64,000 bases of DNA from Lineus longissimus (Eukaryota; Nemertea; Pilidiophora; Heteronemertea; Lineidae). Below are positions 35,521 through 47,736 of the stretch, one piece after another. Each line of letters begins with the position of its first letter. Position 1 is the stretch's first letter. The stretch spans positions 11,475,001 through 11,539,000 of the forward strand of contig NC_088326.1 of assembly GCF_910592395.1 (NCBI RefSeq), in the 5' to 3' direction. The notes beneath the pieces are model-generated. The model made no database searches. It was not told where the DNA came from and saw only the letters and a list, made by a program, of their open reading frames with translations. A program made the translations under genes and the position numbers.

Positions 35521-36227
35521 CATGGTTGGTATCCATCAAAAAATGTTTTCATCAAACCTTTTTTCTTTAAGCTAGGCCAACTCTCGAACCCTGGGTTCAA
35601 TTGGTGACTCATCCAGGGAGCTTCTGGTGCATGGTACCATAATGCATGGCATATTTTATATGCGAACCTCTCACTTTGGTGCTCAAGCAGCAAATGATAA
35701 GGTGACCTGTTTTCGTCAACCTTCTATTCCCCAGGCGGGCTAGTTTCCGTTTTGTTTCTGTTCCGTGTTTTAGAAAACACCCCGCAAGCAGTCGGCTGGC
35801 AGCCATTGCGAATTCGATGTCCAACTCTCCATCTGTTTGTTCATAATCTGCGTAGCTTCCCTAGATACTATTTACTCGTCCTCTCCAGACCCTCCCCATC
35901 ACGTGCCACGATGCTGGATATTTGTACAGTAACCCACAACAAATTGACACACAGTCTACTTCACCCCAGTAATGCTAAAACACGCCAACTTGATTTAGCT
36001 GATGGTATTTATATGTATTATGTATGTTAGCATAAGGTTAGTATGTTCTGCCGACCGAATAGGGTGCGTATAGTTGAGAAGTAGAGTATTTTCCATGTTG
36101 TCTGATGCAGCATGCATGCCTGCCCTTATGGTAGGGCGATTGGATGTTGGTGACGTTCCTCGTTTGGCTACCAGAGCTACATCTTTCAAGAAAAGACCCT
36201 GGCCAGAGCTTTGACAATGCCTTCCTT

Positions 36228-36805
36228 GGCTGGCCTCTCTCCTAGCGCTTCCCCAATCCTCTCGATGTCCAGGCAACTGCAGCCCTTCCAAGAGTTTCCA
36301 CAATACCCTAGTCCTCACCAGCCCTGCCACACCTTCCCCAACACATTCCGTGGCTAGACCACTCCAGTATCTCCCCAAAGCTTCCCCCAATCCCCTCCAT
36401 CTCCAGGCCAACCTCCCCCCTTCATGTCTAGGCCACTTCAGCCTCTCCTCCAATCCCCTCCATGCCTTGGCCACTCCAGCCTTTTCCCAACACTTCCCAA
36501 TCCCCTTCACCAACCTCTCCCAAGCACTTCCCAATCATCTCCAGGCGACTCCAGCCTCCCCCAAAGCTTCCCCAATCCCCTCCATCTCTCGGCCACTCCA
36601 GCCTTTTTCCGAATCCCCTCTATGATTAGACTCCTCCCGCCTTTCCGTAAAAGCTTCCCCAATCCCCTCCATCTCTCGGCCACTCCATCTTCTTTCCAAA
36701 TCCCCTCTATGATTAGACTCCTCCCGCCTTTCCGTGAAAGCTTCCCCCAATCCCTCCATGTCTAGGCCCCTCCAGCCTCTCCCCAAAGCTCTTCTAATCC
36801 CCTCC
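36228..36805. repeat. Pyrimidine-rich minisatellite
   Basis: The plus strand is strongly C/T-rich and built from CTTCCCCAATCCCCTCCATC, TAGGCCACTCCAGCC and related words in 40-50-bp units. From about 36567 two longer ~92-bp units containing CTATGATTAGACTCCTCCC are tandem. Open frames on both strands (113, 91 and 179 codons) are low-complexity by-products. Confidence 0.9.
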
Positions 36806-37069
36806 TACCCCACGATTATCACATTACGCCAGTATCAGATTCAGCAATCCCAATCTCCCTGATTATATTTTCTCTCATTAGTACAATACCATAAACGCGC
36901 GAGATATATAGCCAAGCCGAGCTGTCAGAAACAGAGGAAGTAATGGGCATAAATAATAGAAGACTAGCTAGAATATTCCGAAGAACTACTCCATAAAATC
37001 TATACTACTTTTCAAATGTACTTGTTCTTGTAGTCGTCTTTGCCTTTGCATTACATTGCTCATTGGGAG

Positions 37070-37150
37070 TTTAGGCTCTATACTGTGACCGCCATCTTCG
37101 CGGTCGTTTTCTTTCGCGGGTTTCGCGATTAACTTGAATTTGCGAACAAA
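37070..37150 (+). repeat. TTTTCGCG-type dispersed repeat
   Basis: TATACTGTGACCGCC followed by TTCGCGGTCG, TTTCGCGGGTTTCGCG; matches 19780-19840 and 23665-23760. Confidence 0.6.
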
Positions 37151-37748
37151 TAGAGCTGGAAAAATGTTTTTTGAATGGGAAAAAAATTAAAGAACTTTCG
37201 AACTCCGCCGTAAACTTACCGCAGTCATTTTGGACTCGGAGAGCAAAGCACATGTGGATATATGGACAGAAAAACTGTTCATATCTAGAGTGCGGCTGCA
37301 AAGTCATCCAGTGTGAATGACTAAATTAACCTTCATAAGGACTGAGGCAAGTGTTCATTTCCTTGCTCCAGCTTTGCCTTTCGACATGAATAAACTCGTA
37401 CGAGGAGAATAAGATTTATTGTTGCTGACAAGTCCACCGGTGGATGCATTGCATACTTGTGAAAGGCATGTTCGAGAATGATGCGAAACCTCTATAATAA
37501 TCTCGTTTTGTTTACTGCCTTGTTTCGTGATTCAATCTGACCAATGTGTATTGTCTGCATGCCTCGACACAGCGATATCAAATTTTGTGATTGTTGTTCG
37601 TGTTGTAGGGGGCCGCCTGGGACAAATTGGCGCATGCCAAATGGCGGTTTATCATGACAGCTGTCCCAGTGCGCATGTCTGCGTTTGTCGTTCGTGAGGT
37701 GGATCTGCTGCGTGTGAAGAAATTGGCCTTTAGTTGAAAGCATTCCTA

Positions 37749-37926
37749 CGGTGGCTGGGAAAGACATCACATGATTTTTTTTTCAACATGAAATTTTTTT
37801 TCAGGAAATATCTCGATCGATGTACTTTTTATCTCGATCGCTCGAGATAAGTCCTTCGATCGAGATATTTCCTGAAAGAAAATGTCATGTTGAAAAAAAT
37901 CATGGGATGTCCTTTCCGAGCCATCG
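37749..37926. mobile_element. TA-flanked hairpin MITE
   Basis: A 178-bp near-perfect palindrome: arms of about 70 bp run from CGGTGGCTGGGAAAGACATC to the inverted GATGTCCTTTCCGAGCCATCG around a loop near ATCTCGATCG words. TA dinucleotides flank both ends (37747-37748 and 37927-37928), as expected for a Tc1/mariner-type target site. Internal AACATGAAATTTTTTTTCAG and CTGAAAGAAAATGTCATGTT pair. Confidence 0.9.
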
Positions 37927-39044
37927 TACATTGCTGATAATGTGAACGGATAATTTTCATTTTAATTTCGCGCTTTTCGCAAAAAAATTAACTTTGCATA
38001 AAAGAAAATCTCCTTTCGTCCCAAAACACATGCCTCAGATAATAGGATAACTCACTGGTGCTAAAGCCAATAAGGAAATGGTTTTTGAATGGGGCCCTAA
38101 AACCCCTATATCAAATTTTGCAAATGAATTTTATGTTATTTAATTAGACGATTTTGACTGTGATCAAATTGCTCCATATCTCCTCTACCTTTGGGAATTC
38201 AGAGCGAAATGATGTATCATTTTGTTCGTCTTGGTTGAGATCCTTAAAGTGAATTACATGTAATAAAAAAGCTATCTTGGCTCACACAAATTCGAGCAGC
38301 CGTTTGAGAAATACAAGTTTTTTGCCTTTCTAAAGCTCAACATTCTTCGTCCTAATTAGTTATTGTATGCTTGGTATTATCAAGAGTTAAATATTGGTGT
38401 CATAGATAGATATGAATCAAAAGTATCAAAAACCGAGATGGTTGCAACTGGATCTAGTAAAGTGGTGATCTGTTCAGCGAGACAGCCAGAATTCCACGGG
38501 GATCGCGACCCCGGAGCTAAAACCATTTGCTCTCGGCCCGGAAGGGTACTAGATGCACGAATGCCTTGTGGTTTAACTACTAGTATCAAACCGAATGGCC
38601 AGCCACACGGGGACTATCACATTAGTAACCTTCTGTGGAGCGGCGATGAAACTCCCCGATGAAAGTCTCATCAGATCTAACGCAGTTTTATACGAAGAAC
38701 TCATGAATAACTTCTGGCTATTTCACAGTAAGACGCGACATGGCAATGGTTTTATTGTTCCAGTAACCGCAGTAACCAGCCTCGTGATCATTCTCCAATT
38801 ATAATATTCAAACATATTCTCTCTGCAAGTATTTGCTTCTATGTTGGAAAGTCTATGTACATTATACATTGCGATTGCGCAGCGTATTCGGATTGAAAAT
38901 GGCCGCGACCACATGTTAGTATCAGGGGTAAATTACAAAAACCTCAGATGCCGTTCAAAATAAAACAGTTCCAATCAAAATGTTTGAATGGACTGTTCTG
39001 ACCAAGTTTTGCATCAAGATATGCATTGAACATTTTGTAAGAAT
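37927..39044. other. Non-coding region
   Basis: About 38800-38900 resembles, in inverted orientation, sequence near 24800-24900 (TACATTATACATTGCGAT), so the dispersed family there may be longer than its core. No exon recognised. Confidence 0.35.
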
Positions 39045-39130
39045 GAAATGAGCGGATACTGCACATTCGGCAATAATGGCGGCCAATTCAAGCAGGGACA
39101 GAACGACTAGGTCCGGTCATGCGCAGGGAG
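39045..39130 (+). repeat. CAAGCAGGGAC-family dispersed repeat
   Basis: AATGGCGGCCAATTCAAGCA and GGTCCGGTCATGCGCAGG match the 21.3-kb copy. Confidence 0.65.
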
Positions 39131-40244
39131 GATACTATGTGATCGCGTGGGGCGCCAACGGGAGTTTCGCACGTCATAACTGTCACCACGAAAGCCCCAA
39201 AGAAAGTTTTTAAGAACGTGTATTTTGTTGACGCTTGTAAAGATTTGATACCTGTGTATGTGATAAATGGTCCACTGCCTTACAACGACTTACTTGTAAA
39301 AAATATTCAACATTTAAAAAAACCTTTCTACTCCGATCGAAGGTCAGTGCATTCGTTGTCAATATTTTCGGTCTATGTACATAGTGTATGCAGACAGAAC
39401 TTTTAAAAAGTGAAGGCAACATAATGACGTTAACACAAAAATAGAGCAATGTTTGCTCCATTATTAACTAAATATTTAATGAAACTCGTCGAAAATAAAG
39501 AAAATTAGCCTTTGGCGTAATCTTGTGTCATGTTGTACTGGGTGACATAAAAAAAGTTACAAACTTTTGATTTCCGATAACTCCCATGAAAACAAATATT
39601 ATGGATTTACCAAACTTAGTCACCATGAAGCTAAGATTTTTGATTTTTGCTCCCAGTTTGTGTGATCTCATTGTTTACATTTCTTATTGCGTAATGGACA
39701 CTTACACGTAGCCAAAAGTGCAAAAAGACTTAATTGCAATGCATGTGAGTTATTCAAAATCAGAAGTGTATAATCATTTTGTGACACCTGGTACAAACGA
39801 CAATTTTATAACCGCTGTATCCGTACACAACAAGTATCGTTATCTTCTTCGTTCCGTCTGTCATAAATTCCAGAGATTAGCGCGACCCATCTCGTGGTTG
39901 TTTCCAAGGCAGTAGATGGACATGATATCACCCTAGAGGCATTAAATCCAATTACCAACAAGACATGATGGGGTTAGGCGGAGCTATTGCTGGGGAGGCG
40001 AATGTTACGGAAAGTGCTATGTACAGGGTGTCCCGTAGTGATATCTGTCCAGCAGCCGAACCGTATTTTCGAACCGTATTTTAAACCTGACACCAAGGTG
40101 TTACCTTACGCCAAATATTCAGCGGAGAAGTAGCTAAAGACAGGTTGAGGGAAAGTTTGATCACAAATAGATTAAGCTCTATGAAATATGTTAGACATAT
40201 CGGTAATTATCGCGTCCTCATCGAATCATTGTCAATGTATTGCC
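39131..40244. other. Non-coding region
   Basis: AT-rich sequence; no supported exon, array or element seen. Confidence 0.4.
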
Positions 40245-40395
40245 CTGGTGATGGCTGATGATAAGACCGCAACTCCCGGTGCTCGGCCGGCCAATCAAAA
40301 TGACCCCAGCCATTAGCTGCGGGCGGCGCGGCGATGAATATCAACACATTCTCCAAGCAGATTCTCCGGCGGAGCTGTCTTATTGCCTACAGCTA
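40245..40395 (+). repeat. Inverted-repeat partner of 42127-42287
   Basis: GATGGCTGATGAT, CTCGGCCGGCCAATCAAA and CAACACATTCTCCAA appear in reverse complement at 42127-42287 in mirrored order, over about 150 bp with roughly 80% match by eye. Confidence 0.75.
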
Positions 40396-41084
40396 AAGTA
40401 ATTGCGGCGCGTCGAAGTACTGTGCACCACCAGCTTGACACCGTCAAACAGATAATCCTACACAGATCCCTATGTAAAGGGCACCTGACAAATACAGACT
40501 GGTCAATTAGCGCAAACACCCATTAACTCCTCTAATATAGCTCTAGTTTGTTTTTTTTCTTGACCACAAGCGCGTCGTTAGCAGTCCGACTAGGATCCTT
40601 GATAGACGGGCGGTAGCCAGATTAAGCTATTTCGCATCATTCTCCAAGCAAATCGAAGGATGTTTTTCTCTGCCAATCTGGGAAAATGCCCTTGTGGGAT
40701 CCGGCCTTCTTAAAAGACCATTGGTATCATTAAGAGCACTGTCACCAAGCTGCCGGCTGCCCAATCAGCTTCCATTCTACAGTCGCAGTTCCCATAATTT
40801 AATGTCGCATGAAATAAAAAAATTCCAAAACTGGCTGAATCATCACGCTTTTCCGATTTGCGTTCCGACTTGACCCGAGTCAGGCCTCCGTGCAAAGATA
40901 ATTTTCGTGCGGATCGATGCCCGGTGACGCGCTGCGCGGAGACGAAAATCTACATGACGAGGTCACGCTGATGGTGCTCGTCGTTCCCCTAACTGCGTGA
41001 TCTCACGTGTTACCTACCAGAAAAGGTAGGCGTTCAACCATTATGTTTATTTGCCTTTGCCGGTGTACACCTATCGACCACCAT

Positions 41085-41220
41085 GAGAGCTGTCTCGTGG
41101 AGGTCGATGTTATCAAGATTTGCCCTGATAACCTTTTGATAAGACAGTAGAACAATGGTAATTTATGCCTAGGTGCGGGCGGGCTTTGTTTAAAGACAAT
41201 AGACCGCGTATTGGGCTAGC
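41085..41220. repeat. GTTATCAAGATTTGCCCTGA dispersed repeat
   Basis: GGTCGATGTTATCAAGATTT, ACCTTTTGATAAGACAGTAG and GACAATAGACCGCGTATTGG match the 45.7-kb and 30.7-kb copies. Confidence 0.7.
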
Positions 41221-41447
41221 CTGGATTATTTCAACTGCAAAAGGGGCAAAATAACGCTATGAGAATGCATTGTTCTCTTATCTCAAAAGTGCGCGTCACC
41301 AGAACGACTGACCAAATCAAGTTCTGGATGTTGCAAGCACCTCCATGTAATCATACTCATACGAATCACACATGCACTGAGAAAGTGCCTGGACGTTTCA
41401 TTAATGTCCTTGTCAAGTATGATTGATATTATCTTTTGATTTCTTAA

Positions 41448-41672
41448 AGGCCGACGCCGGTGGCTAATTTTGTAGTAGAATTTGAAAATTTCCACAAAGC
41501 GTTAATACGTACAAAATATAAATGTCAGTATTGCCGTTGTGTAGGCAGATATACAAATACTATACATACCAAGTTTCATCAAATTTGCATGCATGATAAC
41601 TGGACTACGGCGTTATATATGACTGCATTTCTGTTTTCATGGACCACAAGTAATTACGAACGGCGCATCTCT
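41448..41672 (-). mobile_element. TTAA-flanked MITE, copy 5 (inverted)
   Basis: A 225-bp copy with TTAA at 41444-41447 and 41673-41676. Terminal AGGCCGACGCCGG and inverted ACGAACGGCGCATCTCT. Confidence 0.85.
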
Positions 41673-42126
41673 TTAATACTTCTCCATGATCGAACAGAAA
41701 CATGAGATAATGAGTCTTACGGCTGAGGCAAGGACCAACTGTCCCATTCATCATTCCTAAGCTGTTCTGAAGGGTTCGGGGCATTTGCTATCTGCCGGGG
41801 CACACTATGAAGTTGCTGTACTTCGCTGCGAGGGGGGGTCTTTTCACGCCATACTGAACGTCCATTGGTATTGCCTCCGGTGCCACAGCATATTGACGCG
41901 CGTTGTCTGGAAGCTGAGCAATGGTGAGATGTTTCCCCGGGCTTTAAAGCACACAGATTACCGGGCGAGACGCTTACTAAAAGGAGAAACTTGCCATGTG
42001 TCATTCTCCATGCTATATAGATCTAGATTGAGGAAATTATACCAAACTAGAGGTATTGGTTAGAGTCACACCAAACACCACAAGGGTGGACCTAAAATGT
42101 AGACCCAAACCATGGCGTCAGCCGGA

Positions 42127-42287
42127 TTGTAGGCGAAAAGACGGCTCCACCCGAGAATATCCTACGATCGGTTTGGAGAATGTGTTGACATTCATCGCCG
42201 CGCTGCCCGCAGCAAATGGCTGGGGGCACTTTGATTGGCCGGCCGAGCACAGGGAGCTGAGGTCGATCATCAGCCATCACTAGGGCA
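42127..42287 (-). repeat. Inverted-repeat partner of 40245-40395
   Basis: GTAGGCGAAAAGACGGCTCC, TTTGGAGAATGTGTTGAC, TTTGATTGGCCGGCCGAG and ATCATCAGCCATCAC are the mirror of the 40.3-kb segment. Confidence 0.75.
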
Positions 42288-44945
42288 TTACACTAGCAAT
42301 GATTTGATGGGGATGTGATGATTACCGATTGTCATCCAACTCCCTGTGGACGGTGAATCATAAGTTGTGAACTCGGCCCGGTAGTTGACACGGCGCGGAG
42401 TAATGAGATAGCCAGCGGGTGGTTCCCGGTGCAAAGAGTTGCAGGACAATGGTCATGATGGTAGTCGTAATGGAATTGTCTGGTTTTAAATTAAATATCG
42501 AATAACATACGCTTTTTTAACACAAGAGCACGGATTTCTGTTCAATGCTATATTCAGAATTGCGTTTTAACTCATAGAAACTACACTCCGATAGCAGTGG
42601 ACCGCCCTCGTCCCTCATCCTATAACGGTGTGAATAGGATGACGAAATGGACTGCCGCGGGAGTTTAATAGAAACGAGCGTGCAAAATCGCTGGGAAGGG
42701 CGTTTGGGATGGAGGCGATGATGAAGATGTAATGTTGTTTTTCTTGTCTATAGAACAGTTCTCCTTTTGAAAACCAAAAGTTGTGGCGTTCATGACGAAT
42801 GGATCATTTGGATAACAGTGCCATAGCGCACCGCAGTGCATAATCTATACTTGAAACAAGGCGTGTCTTTGCCTCAACTGACCTTGTGTGAGTGAATATA
42901 GAGTAACTTAATGACATAAACGAACGGTTTCCATCTTCATCGTTGGTTTTTTTTGCGAAGACCTAGAAACTCCCTTGGAACGCGGACGACGGCGGATTCC
43001 ACAGAGGGATAAAACAAACTTGCGTTTGGCTTCGTGCAAGCCGTATTGATATGTACAGTACGCAGTGAATAGAGACATATTCTGTTGACGTTTGCGGACG
43101 AGAGGACTTTGTAGTTACTTCACATGTCGGGAAAAGTATACAATGGTTATTTGAGTTGACGGATGTTATATCAATGGTGCATCTTACTTAATATGAATGC
43201 GGTTGACCAAAAAAATCGTCTCATGTGACGCAAAAATCGCAAATTGTCAACAATAACAAGCGTACGAAGTCTTAAACTTAACTTAAAGGGACGACCAGGG
43301 CGACCTTGAACTGTCCCTGTAACATGTACAATGTATATTGCAGACATATTACTGGTGTCATTCGGATCTTTGCCACATTCAGTGATAATCTGAGATCAAA
43401 TAATGAAAAAAAAGTCAGTTTCACTTCGTCATAAATCACGTTTGAGCTTCATTTATGGAACTTCAAGCATCTTTTATCATCAAAACACCATCTGTGAGTA
43501 TTATGCACGTGGCCGTTTTGATTATTGACACTCTCCACGCGCACCTCTGTCGCACAGGCCAGTACCTCTGCCACATGATCGTTGCGAGCAGAGATGGTAA
43601 AATTCCCAAGAAATCTAACCGCGAAACTAGCCAGTACAGCCGCTTCTTTGCGCGACGACCGCAGGCCAATGTGTCATTCCATGTTCATGCCATCTTTTTA
43701 TCACGCACACATGATACTGCATTGCAACACATACTCGTCTTACCCAATAATGCCAGGAACATATGATTAATGTAATAACAAGAAAAAGATCCGCCACGGC
43801 GTCCATGTTGAATACTTCATTATTATCATGGTTGCACCAATTGACTTTTCTCAGCGGCGAATAATTGAAATAGAGAGGTTTAGTGAACATTTACGAGGAC
43901 TTGTGACTACGTCTGTGACGTCTGCGCGAGACTCAAATACGGTTTACCGCGAACGACGACCGGGTACTTCTTGTGACTAGAGTTTTATGTATGTATATCA
44001 TTTGTGTTATAAATGTTCTTTGGGAGCTCATACTGGGAAGCTCATAACAATTTTCGGGGAAAAAAGCATAACTACCCCCTTTGACATGTTCTTAATTGGA
44101 AAGCCAAGAGGACCAACTGGTTATTAACTCGTTCGTAAAGGATTTCGAGACCTGCCGAATTTTGACGTTCTCCCAAGGAAGAGCTCATGTCAATGACCTG
44201 TCTACTTGTCATCGATTCTGTATCATTGTTCTGCGATTGATCGGATTGTTATGAAAAGTATCGAAATTTTGTTGGCGTTGAGCAGCGCCCCAAGGTGGTG
44301 GTCCCTGGATCCCAACCTTTGAGTGTAGACACTGATACAGGTATACAGTTTATTGACTATTTCTTTCATATCTGATCTCATGGCATGAATCATTCACGGA
44401 CGAAGCTAACACATTTAACTCTTAAGAAGCTAGCGCAGTGGCGGTTTTTGTGGTGGCACATGAGGCGACACTCACTCACCCCACCCCACCCCACCCATTT
44501 CCCAATGATTTTTATGTCACAGATACACAAAAAGCAAATACAATCGGGGATACGACTAAGGCATGCGAGGCCCGTCGTCGGAACCCCAAACCGCCCTCTC
44601 GATCGTATCCGCACCGCCATCTAACTTCTTTTAATTCAAGCTCTGTGATGCCCGGAAAAATGCATATTTGACCCTTAATTTTCTCTCTTTATCGGAAATT
44701 ACCAAACTAGGCGCTCTACCTCCTAAATCAGCATCCAGACTTCGTACATTTAACCCCGAGCAACGCCGTCAAACGCTTAACCGGGCCATTGTGGATTTCA
44801 GTGCATCCCATTAAAGCCGTAATTTCAAGAGGGTAACTTGATATGAAGTCTGCCGAGTTCATTGATTTTTAAATCTGTGTTAGAATAAATTTCTGTTGTT
44901 GAGGACACTTGTTTGGTTAGCATTTGGTGGTGGTAAATGCGATAA
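42288..44945. other. Non-coding region
   Basis: No exon found. Open frames at 43455-43890 on both strands and at 44385-44671 are overlapping and lack splice context. Confidence 0.35.
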
Positions 44946-45180
44946 AGGCCGACTCGATCCGTTCGTATAATTAATTACTGGTGGTTCAGGAAATTAGAAA
45001 TGCAGTAAGAATGTACACAATGCCGTTAGTGCAGTTACTATGCTGGCAAATTTGCTGACACTTGTTATTGAAAGTATTTGTACATGTATATATGTCAACA
45101 CGACGTCATTCTAAAAATTTTATACTAAGAACGTATTTATACGAGTTGAAAATTTCAAACTCGATTTCAAATTTCAAATC
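44946..45180 (+). mobile_element. TTAA-type MITE, copy 6 (eroded)
   Basis: Starts AGGCCGACTCGATCCGTTCG after a mutated ATAA, with core words GAAATTAGAAATGCAGTAA and ACACAATGCCGT. The right end is not clear. Confidence 0.7.
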
Positions 45181-45594
45181 CTTATTTCTTTGGTTGAATC
45201 CTTCTTTTCGAGACTTTGTCCCTTTTTAAAGACTAACCGAGCAACTCCACCTAGTGCATTATTAAGTAAAGATTCTCCAAAATATCGACTTACGTTTTTG
45301 GCCTCTATAGAACCATATACATGTACCATACATAATGTACCTGTACAATTCATCGATGAAGGCTTTATCACCACAGTCCTCTGAATGCACCTTGTTTCAA
45401 TTCCAACTGTAAAATATCGTCTAAAGTGAATTATTTGAATGCTTATGCGCCGAAATTGAATAAACTCTCATACTGCATTCCCAAGGTGCTTTAAAACAAT
45501 TTCTGTATATTATGAATAATGCAAAGCATTCTTGACATGCGTTTCTCACTATGTACTGATGTTAGCGTCAATAGGATAAGAGGGGATGGCGCTA

Positions 45595-45890
45595 AAGGGA
45601 AACTTCTACCGGAGAAAGGCGGGCCAGATTAAGTTTCGAAAGTCACCAATAGGCGTCTCTGGTGTAGTACGTTTATTTTGCCGGTTTGGGTTCATCGACC
45701 CTATAAAAACTGTTTCGTGGGGGTTGATATTGATATCAAGGCTTGCCCTGATAACCCTTTGATAAGAATGTAGAACAAAAGGGAATTTTGGCCCTGGTGC
45801 ATATGGGGCTTTGTTTAAAGGCAATAGACCGTGTATTGGACAAAGCGTGAATTCTTTTAACCGAGAGGTAAGGGGCAAATTATGTAATAT
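45595..45890. repeat. GTTATCAAGATTTGCCCTGA-family repeat, composite copy
   Basis: CACCAATAGGCGTCTCT, then GGCTTGCCCTGATAACCCTT, GGGCTTTGTTTAAAGGCAAT and AGACCGTGTATTGG, in the same order as at 30.5-31.0 kb and 41.1-41.2 kb. Confidence 0.7.
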
Positions 45891-45969
45891 CGTAGCACAT
45901 AGGCACTATTCTTGCTATAAGGAACATTCTAACTACTAAGTCAATACAGTTCCCTATTGTGCCTCACAG

Positions 45970-46165
45970 TCACCTGGATATCGCCAGTATGCCCCCTAAC
46001 TTGATGACGTCACCAGAAAAACAATTCACCTCGTCCCCGTTCTCTTTTTCGTATGAAAACCTGAACCTCTCTAATATCCCCAGCTCCCCGGGCCACAGCC
46101 CACACTCGACCCTGGTAAACTATACGTTAGCTCGGCGCCAGTCTCCAGAGGATCTCCTTGAATAG
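45970..46165 (+). CDS. Terminal coding exon of an unrecognised Ser/Pro-rich protein
   Basis: An acceptor (TATTGTGCCTCACAG) opens a frame that starts after one base of a split codon and runs 64 codons to TAG. The tail contains PEKQFTSSPFSFSYENLNLS, IPSSPGHSPHSTLVNYTLAR and RRQSPEDLLE. Serine-proline motifs (SPF, SPG, SPH, SPE) and RRQS suggest a phosphorylated, disordered C-terminus of an intracellular protein. An AATAAA follows at 46810. Upstream exons must lie to the left on the plus strand, possibly across the gene-poor 18-46 kb interval; none was securely identified. Confidence 0.6.
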
Positions 46166-47736
46166 TCCTCTCACAATTTGCCATAACAAACCGCAGCTCA
46201 GGCATACAAATGGTAGCTTTAAACATGTTCAGGACGGGACCTTGTGTTCTCGGAAAACAATTCAAAGGTACTCAATGTCTGACTGTTTAAAGGGATAACT
46301 CGATCGGGGGATTAAGGCCAGGAGCATAGTACCCAAGCTCGCCACAATGGCCGCCACTAGCATCATCTACAGCTCATCTCTGATAAATACTTTTCGCCGT
46401 ATAACGAGGCGGTTTTAGACATGGTTGCAATTTTCAAGTTCGCCACGGCTACATTCCGTTCTTGTGCAGTGTGCAGTGTTTATTGCAACGATCAAGTTTC
46501 GAGATGTAACGGTCCAGCTGGAAGCCATTTTCGTATGAAACATCAACAAAAATGGGTGTCGTGATCATGGCCTGCTCAAGAAGCCGCTGTTGCCTGGTGG
46601 CTCGGATTCTCGGCCATCGGCCAAGGGTTTCTAAATCGACAAAGTCCCTTCCTCTATGCAAGAGTTATTGGAATTGGAAGACTGTGTCTGTAAAATTATC
46701 AGCACTATCCAGCAATGACGTTGCTCACATTCGTTTACCATCTCTTCGCAATCCCAAGACAATTACTTGAAATTAGTCGCCAGTTCCAGTAGCATTGTAC
46801 TACGTGTCAAATAAAATATATTCTACTTTTGATTCTTTCGAATAATTCCGATGTTTTTTTAGATTTACCCGTATAACTTATTTCTTCTACGAGCAGAAAA
46901 GACATTCTAGCACTGCAATATTCTCTCTGCCGCCGGTGGCGCCGTCTCGTTGTTCATTGTCGTGCATTGCGGTCTCGCGATGAAAGTACAGGCAGCCAAA
47001 GACTCGTAACCACTTCGCGGACAAAAGTTGAACTAACACTAACCATGTTTCAATAATACAATAATGATAATTGGCCCACTCTCGGCCATGGTGGAGAATG
47101 CTTTGTCATCAATATTCATCAGAAGCACTATTTAGTTTCCCAACTGGTCGAGTTCAAATGAGCGCATAATAACTGTTTTTTATGTTTACACCATCCACCA
47201 AGAGATGTTTGATTATTTTTCAGAAACAAAAATTGAAATTTTCGACATGCGTTTTTTTAACACATAGTATGTATTCATACCACGTAAGCCCTGACTCTGT
47301 TTGCTGATATTAAAACACGTACATTCGTATTGTATATAAACATACCGGAAGATGCGGCCTGCCTCCTTGGAGAACGGGGTACAGCGTTTTGTTGCATGCA
47401 TATCTGAGTAGATTACATGTCAACACGATCGAATAGGCACCTTGGGACTGGGTTAGGGAAGGAATTGATGAACCGGTAATAGAGAGGCAGGTTTTAGCCT
47501 ACTTTAGCAGAGGAAAGGTAGCTAGTATGGTGGGTAAAGGTGTTGGTTTATCTTGAAAGATACGTGCCAGTTTTCAGGGCGCTGGGGTCACATATCTAAA
47601 AACAAGTCTAAGGGGCCAATGGCGTAGCGAGAACGTAATGGACACCACATCATGCCCATGACGGTGAGCCCCCTGTGGCCAGATAGCTAAAACACGTCTA
47701 TACCCCTAACACCCATTGTCATCCTTGTCGTTGCAG
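46166..47736. other. 3' UTR of the upstream exon and 5' region of the CUB gene
   Basis: Up to the AATAAA at 46810-46815 this is probably 3' UTR. Beyond it should lie the promoter and signal-peptide exon of the CUB gene, but no ATG frame ending at a phase-1 donor with a hydrophobic core was found. Confidence 0.45.
46810..46815 (+). terminator. Candidate poly(A) signal after the terminal exon
   Basis: AATAAA in AT-rich context, 645 bases after the stop codon at 46165. Confidence 0.4.

Noticed and set aside
35995-36765. Frames of 91-179 codons on both strands
   Set aside because: Low-complexity translation of the pyrimidine-rich minisatellite.
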